Source: Proteus terrae
Lineage (GTDB): Bacteria > Pseudomonadota > Gammaproteobacteria > Enterobacterales > Enterobacteriaceae
DNA length: 64,000 bases
Direction of reading: 5' to 3'
Assembly: GCF_003144325.1 (NCBI RefSeq)
Contig: NZ_PENS01000009.1
Span: forward strand, 124,001-188,000
Part shown: one piece after another, positions 60,370-64,000 of the stretch
Layout: each line of letters starts with the position of its first letter
Position numbering within the stretch: position 1 is the first letter of the stretch
Made by a program: the position numbers and the translations under genes
Notes under the pieces: model-generated
Databases searched by the model: none
Told to the model about the DNA's origin: nothing
What the model saw: only the letters and a program-made list of their open reading frames with translations

Positions 60370-62228
60370 TTTTTGCGACAGCTGGTCACGTAGACCACGG
60401 AAAAACCACTCTTATACAGGCCATTACTGGAGTAGACACTACCCATTTACCTGAAGAGAAAAAACGAGGCATGACCATTGATTTAGGTTATGCCTATTGG
60501 CGTCAAGATGATGGAACCTCAATTGGTTTTGTGGATGTTCCCGGCCATGAAAAATTCCTTTCAAATATGCTCGCGGGTGTCGGTGGGATCTCTCATGCAC
60601 TATTAATTGTGGCTTGTGACGATGGCGTTATGGCACAAACCATCGAACATATTTCTATTTTACGTCTTGCTGGCTGTCCTCAAGTTACCATTATTCTCAC
60701 CAAAGCAGATCGCGTTACACCTGAGCGAATTGAAGAAGTTCGTTCACAAACAATTGATGTATTAGCCAATTTAGGCTGGCAACAACCTGATATTTTTGTC
60801 ACCTCAGCCCCTTCTGGTGAAGGTATTCCAGCGCTTCGTGACTACCTTGTTGAGTTGCATCAGCAAGAGCAACAACACCCTCAATGGCATAAGCGTTTTC
60901 GTTTAGCAATAGACCGTGTTTTTAGCATTAAAGGGGCAGGATTAGTTGTCACAGGTACCGCACTTGCGGGACAAATCTCTGTTGGTGATACCTTTTGGCT
61001 AACTGGTGCAGATAAACCCGTAAGAATAAGAGCTTTACATGCACAAAATCAGCCCGTAGAGAGAGCGGGTGCAGGTCATCGTATTGCAATTAATATCACA
61101 GGAGATGTCAGTAAAGAAAACGTCTCTCGTGGTGACTGGTTGCTTTCTCAAGTACCTAACTATCAATCTCATAAAATATTAGTCAGTTTAATTGGAGATG
61201 AACCTTTAAAGCATTGGCAGCCTGTACATATTCACCATGGTACACGCCATATTACAGGTCGTGTTGCTCTTTTAAATGATGCTAATGAAACATCACAGTT
61301 AGCTGAGCTTATTCTTGATGACCCCCTTTGGCTGGTGGATAACGACAGACTTATCTTGCGCGATATCAGTGCTCAACGCACTTTAGCTGCTGCGAAAGTC
61401 TTACATTTGCACTCGCCACGTAGAGGTAAACGACAAGCTGAGTTCTTAACTTGGTTACACCAACTTGATAGCGCAAACAGCGTTAGTGCCAATTTAGCGT
61501 TATGTTTACCAAAAGGTGAACTTTCTCTAAATCAGTTTGCTTGGGCTCAGCAATTAACTGAAAGTGCGCTAACTCAATTATTAGAAACCTTTGATTTAGT
61601 CAATGTTGCAGGCGTTATTCTTTCTAAAGAAAATGCTGATAATGCAAAACAGAAATTACTCGATACCCTTGCGGAATATCATCAACAACATAATGATCAA
61701 ATGGGTGTGGGTCGTTCTCGTTTAAAACGGATGTCACTACCGACTTATCATGATGAATTGGTCTATCACTTAATAGATCAATTACGTAAAGAAGGTGCTA
61801 TTAGTCAAAGTCGTGGTTGGCTTCATCTCCCAACTCATGGTCTTGCTTTTTCCCCAGAACAAGATGCGTTATGGCAAAATGCCAAAGTCTACTTTGAGCA
61901 ATCTGAACCTTGGTGGGTACGTGATCTAGCCAATGAAATGAAAAATGATGAGAAGGTGATCCGCTCATTATTACGTAAAGCAGCGCAATTAGGTTTAATT
62001 ATTCCGATTATTGCCGATCGCTACTATACACACCAAACAATAGAAAAATTTGCATCTATCATTGTGAAATATAATGAAAGCAATGGCAGTGTTACCGCAG
62101 CGGATTTCCGTGATGAATTATCCGTTGGGCGTAAATTAGCAGTGCAAATTTTAGAGTATTTTGATCGCACGGGTTTTACTCGTCGCAAAAAAGATCTTCA
62201 TATTTTACGAGACAAAGGGTTATTCTAA
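60366..62228 (+). CDS. selB: selenocysteine-specific elongation factor SelB
   Basis: 620 residues: EF-Tu-like GTPase ([36 protein letters not shown]), beta-barrel domains to ~345, then four winged helices (from ~370) of which the last binds the SECIS hairpin. It delivers Sec-tRNA to UGA codons such as that of fdoG in this window. Full length. Confidence 0.97.
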   Translation: MIFATAGHVDHGKTTLIQAITGVDTTHLPEEKKRGMTIDLGYAYWRQDDGTSIGFVDVPGHEKFLSNMLAGVGGISHALLIVACDDGVMAQTIEHISILRLAGCPQVTIILTKADRVTPERIEEVRSQTIDVLANLGWQQPDIFVTSAPSGEGIPALRDYLVELHQQEQQHPQWHKRFRLAIDRVFSIKGAGLVVTGTALAGQISVGDTFWLTGADKPVRIRALHAQNQPVERAGAGHRIAINITGDVSKENVSRGDWLLSQVPNYQSHKILVSLIGDEPLKHWQPVHIHHGTRHITGRVALLNDANETSQLAELILDDPLWLVDNDRLILRDISAQRTLAAAKVLHLHSPRRGKRQAEFLTWLHQLDSANSVSANLALCLPKGELSLNQFAWAQQLTESALTQLLETFDLVNVAGVILSKENADNAKQKLLDTLAEYHQQHNDQMGVGRSRLKRMSLPTYHDELVYHLIDQLRKEGAISQSRGWLHLPTHGLAFSPEQDALWQNAKVYFEQSEPWWVRDLANEMKNDEKVIRSLLRKAAQLGLIIPIIADRYYTHQTIEKFASIIVKYNESNGSVTAADFRDELSVGRKLAVQILEYFDRTGFTRRKKDLHILRDKGLF

Positions 62229-62243
62229 ATACAGATGTTAATT

Positions 62244-62269
62244 TAGGCTAAATAAAGTTATTTAGCCTA
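62244..62269 (+). terminator. hairpin after selB
   Basis: TAGGCTAAATAA / TTATTTAGCCTA, 12-bp arms with two central bases, then TTTAAT; probable terminator. Confidence 0.7.
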
Positions 62270-62337
62270 TTTAATGTTATCTCCTACAATACTTGTAAAA
62301 TACCCCTTTATTCTTTATCGCTATACTCGGAAGAGAT

Positions 62338-63987
62338 ATGAAAAAAATATTAGGAAGTGCTTATCTTGCACTTATTCTTATAGCATCACTCTTTATTGTT
62401 TTTGAGAAAGTAACGTTTATTTATACTGCACTTCTTTCTGTAGGTGCTTATTTTATTCTTTTTTCTCTTTGCTTTATTTTATCTGCTCGTGTCTTATTTT
62501 CGGCTATTACCACCGGTACACTCTTCCTGATAACTAAGTTTATTAATCAGCTCAAAGTCCATTATTACAAAGAAACATTAATGTTCTCTGACTTTGATCT
62601 GGCTTTTGATAGCTCGAATTTAGGGACATTAGGCCATTATTGGGAAGCCGGTGTTGCATTGATTGCGATGCTAATATGGCTTCTTATCAATATGTCCATC
62701 GCTTGGCGTTTTTCCCAAAAATCACGCCCAGCCTTACGTATAAGTAGTCTACTCTTAATAGTCATTGGGTTTACCACTATCCATTTCACCGTAGAAAAAT
62801 GGCAGGCTGAATGGGAAGGCACACTTCCGGGTGGACGAGGTACTGTCACTAATTTAATTATGTCTGGCTACCAAACGGCTTATCACCCTCCTTATTTCAA
62901 GGAAGATGCAGATTACTTTCTTGAACAAGCGAACAAAACCGTGTTACCAGAAACACAGACAGACATAAAACCTGACATTATTGTTTTATTACAGGAATCG
63001 ACAGTTAACCCTCATATTTATCAATTTAATACAGATGTTGCACTGCCTGATTTATTTATGTTCCAAAAAGATGAAGGTGTGAGTGCACAAAGCCCTTTAC
63101 GTGTACAAACCTTTGGTGGTGGTACTTGGCTTTCTGAATTTTCTGTATTAACAGGGCTAAATACGGATGATTTTGGTGCGCGTAAAAACTCTGTATTCTA
63201 TTTTGTTGTCGATAATCTTAATGAAAGTTTATTCCGCCAACTAAAAGCTGAAGGCTATTACACCGTTTTACTCACCCCGTTTAATCGTAGTGCCTACCAT
63301 GCAGGTTACGCTTATGAAAAAATGGGAATTGATGAAATCATTCAACCTCAAGAGCTTGGCTACCCGGGAACATTAGAGGAAAACCTCTGGAAGATATCGA
63401 CAGTAGATATGCTGGGTTACGTTGAAGAAGTACTGAAGAAACGCACAGATAAACCCTTATTCATATTCTCATTAACCATGTACGAACATGGCCCTTATGA
63501 CGAATCACACAGAGATATGTACCAAATTGCAGGTCATACAGAAAGTAGTAATGCACCGGGTAAATTTAGCCACTATATGGAAAAAATAATTACCAGTGAT
63601 CCGGCAATTAAAGATTTCTCTAATTTTGTCGCCCAAAGAGAAAAACCGACAATGTTTCTCTATTTTGGTGATCATCAACCAAATATTGAGCTAAATAATT
63701 ACCAGTCACCATTTACTAACCCCACACATATCACTCAATTCACATTGAGAGATAACCTAACGCAAGGTGCATCACTTTCAACGGGTGAGTTAACGGATAT
63801 TAGCTTTTTAGGTGGCATGATACTGGAGCGTGCTCGTTTGCCATTATCTCCTTTCTACAAAGCAAACATTCAAATGCGCCATTTATGTGAAGGTAAATTA
63901 AACGATTGTGAAGACGAGAAATTAGTTAACAGTTATAAAAATTATATCTATGACAAACTGAAAGTTGCAGGTAGTACAGATAATTAA
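62338..63987 (+). CDS. LTA synthase-like sulfatase-fold membrane enzyme
   Basis: 549 residues: about four N-terminal transmembrane helices (to ~150), then a sulfatase/alkaline-phosphatase-fold domain facing the periplasm. Probable catalytic Thr in DIIVLLQESTVNP (~224) with metal ligands in FGDHQPNIE (~442) and YEHGPYDESH. The family includes phosphoglycerol and phosphoethanolamine transferases. In a Gram-negative, modification of osmoregulated glucans or lipid head groups is likely; the substrate is not evident. Start ATG 62338 after GGAAGAGAT. Confidence 0.82.
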   Translation: MKKILGSAYLALILIASLFIVFEKVTFIYTALLSVGAYFILFSLCFILSARVLFSAITTGTLFLITKFINQLKVHYYKETLMFSDFDLAFDSSNLGTLGHYWEAGVALIAMLIWLLINMSIAWRFSQKSRPALRISSLLLIVIGFTTIHFTVEKWQAEWEGTLPGGRGTVTNLIMSGYQTAYHPPYFKEDADYFLEQANKTVLPETQTDIKPDIIVLLQESTVNPHIYQFNTDVALPDLFMFQKDEGVSAQSPLRVQTFGGGTWLSEFSVLTGLNTDDFGARKNSVFYFVVDNLNESLFRQLKAEGYYTVLLTPFNRSAYHAGYAYEKMGIDEIIQPQELGYPGTLEENLWKISTVDMLGYVEEVLKKRTDKPLFIFSLTMYEHGPYDESHRDMYQIAGHTESSNAPGKFSHYMEKIITSDPAIKDFSNFVAQREKPTMFLYFGDHQPNIELNNYQSPFTNPTHITQFTLRDNLTQGASLSTGELTDISFLGGMILERARLPLSPFYKANIQMRHLCEGKLNDCEDEKLVNSYKNYIYDKLKVAGSTDN

Positions 63988-64000
63988 TTTTTATTACCTG

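Overview
The window is chromosomal DNA of a Proteus-like member of the Morganellaceae (Enterobacterales). The evidence is the AT-rich chromosomal part, gyrB-recF-dnaN-dnaA facing away from rpmH-rnpA-yidD-yidC-mnmE, the fdhD/fdoGHI-fdhE-selA-selB block, and proteins that read close to, but distinct from, E. coli orthologues. The species is not fixed by what I can see.

Positions 1 to about 14.7 kb are one end of a mobile genomic island that is visibly richer in G+C than the chromosome beside it. It holds, from the left, a type IV coupling protein (TraD-like, cut by the window edge), a possible relaxosome accessory protein, a cluster of hairpins that could be an oriT, a lipoprotein gene, ~73-bp direct repeats, a restriction-modification pair, an IncQ-type replication module (iterons, repC-like, repA helicase, small upstream gene), an FlhC-family transcriptional activator, a minimal chaperone-usher fimbrial operon, several very small genes, and two AlpA/excisionase-type regulators at the right end. 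Four copies of a ~28-bp box (2727, 9918, 13176, 14081) stand in front of four transcription units. The likely reading is a regulon driven by the FlhC-type activator, as AcaCD/SetCD-type activators do in IncC plasmids, SXT ICEs and the islands they mobilise. No integrase, relaxase or FlhD partner lies in the window.

From 14.9 to 35 kb the chromosome is mostly conserved: murQ, a Sel1-repeat protein, an acetyltransferase with a divergent MocR-type regulator, a small methyltransferase, asd, an AbgT-type transporter with a PepT-type peptidase, then the replication genes dnaA/dnaN/recF/gyrB and the ribosomal protein/RNase P/membrane insertase operon up to mnmE. The 3' end of mnmE carries the sequence used as attB by SGI1-type islands; it is unoccupied, but a hipBA toxin-antitoxin pair sits just beyond it between two nearly identical ~50-bp hairpins.

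From 37 to 53 kb lies accessory chromosome. Its most striking content is a two-gene operon of a calcineurin-like phosphoesterase and a 653-residue protein whose N-terminal half reads like the pore-forming helical domain of Bacillus thuringiensis three-domain Cry delta-endotoxins. It converges on a four-gene haem-acquisition locus (secreted hemophilin-like protein, Slam-type outer-membrane translocator, TonB-dependent receptor, dedicated TonB). A LysR regulator, a nitrilase-family amidohydrolase, a small secreted protein, a TupA-like ATP-grasp protein and an acetyltransferase follow.

From 52 to 62 kb is a complete selenoprotein module: FdhD, the formate dehydrogenase-O subunits (fdoG read through an in-frame TGA as selenocysteine), FdhE, and the selenocysteine factors SelA and SelB. 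An LTA-synthase-like sulfatase-fold membrane enzyme closes the window.
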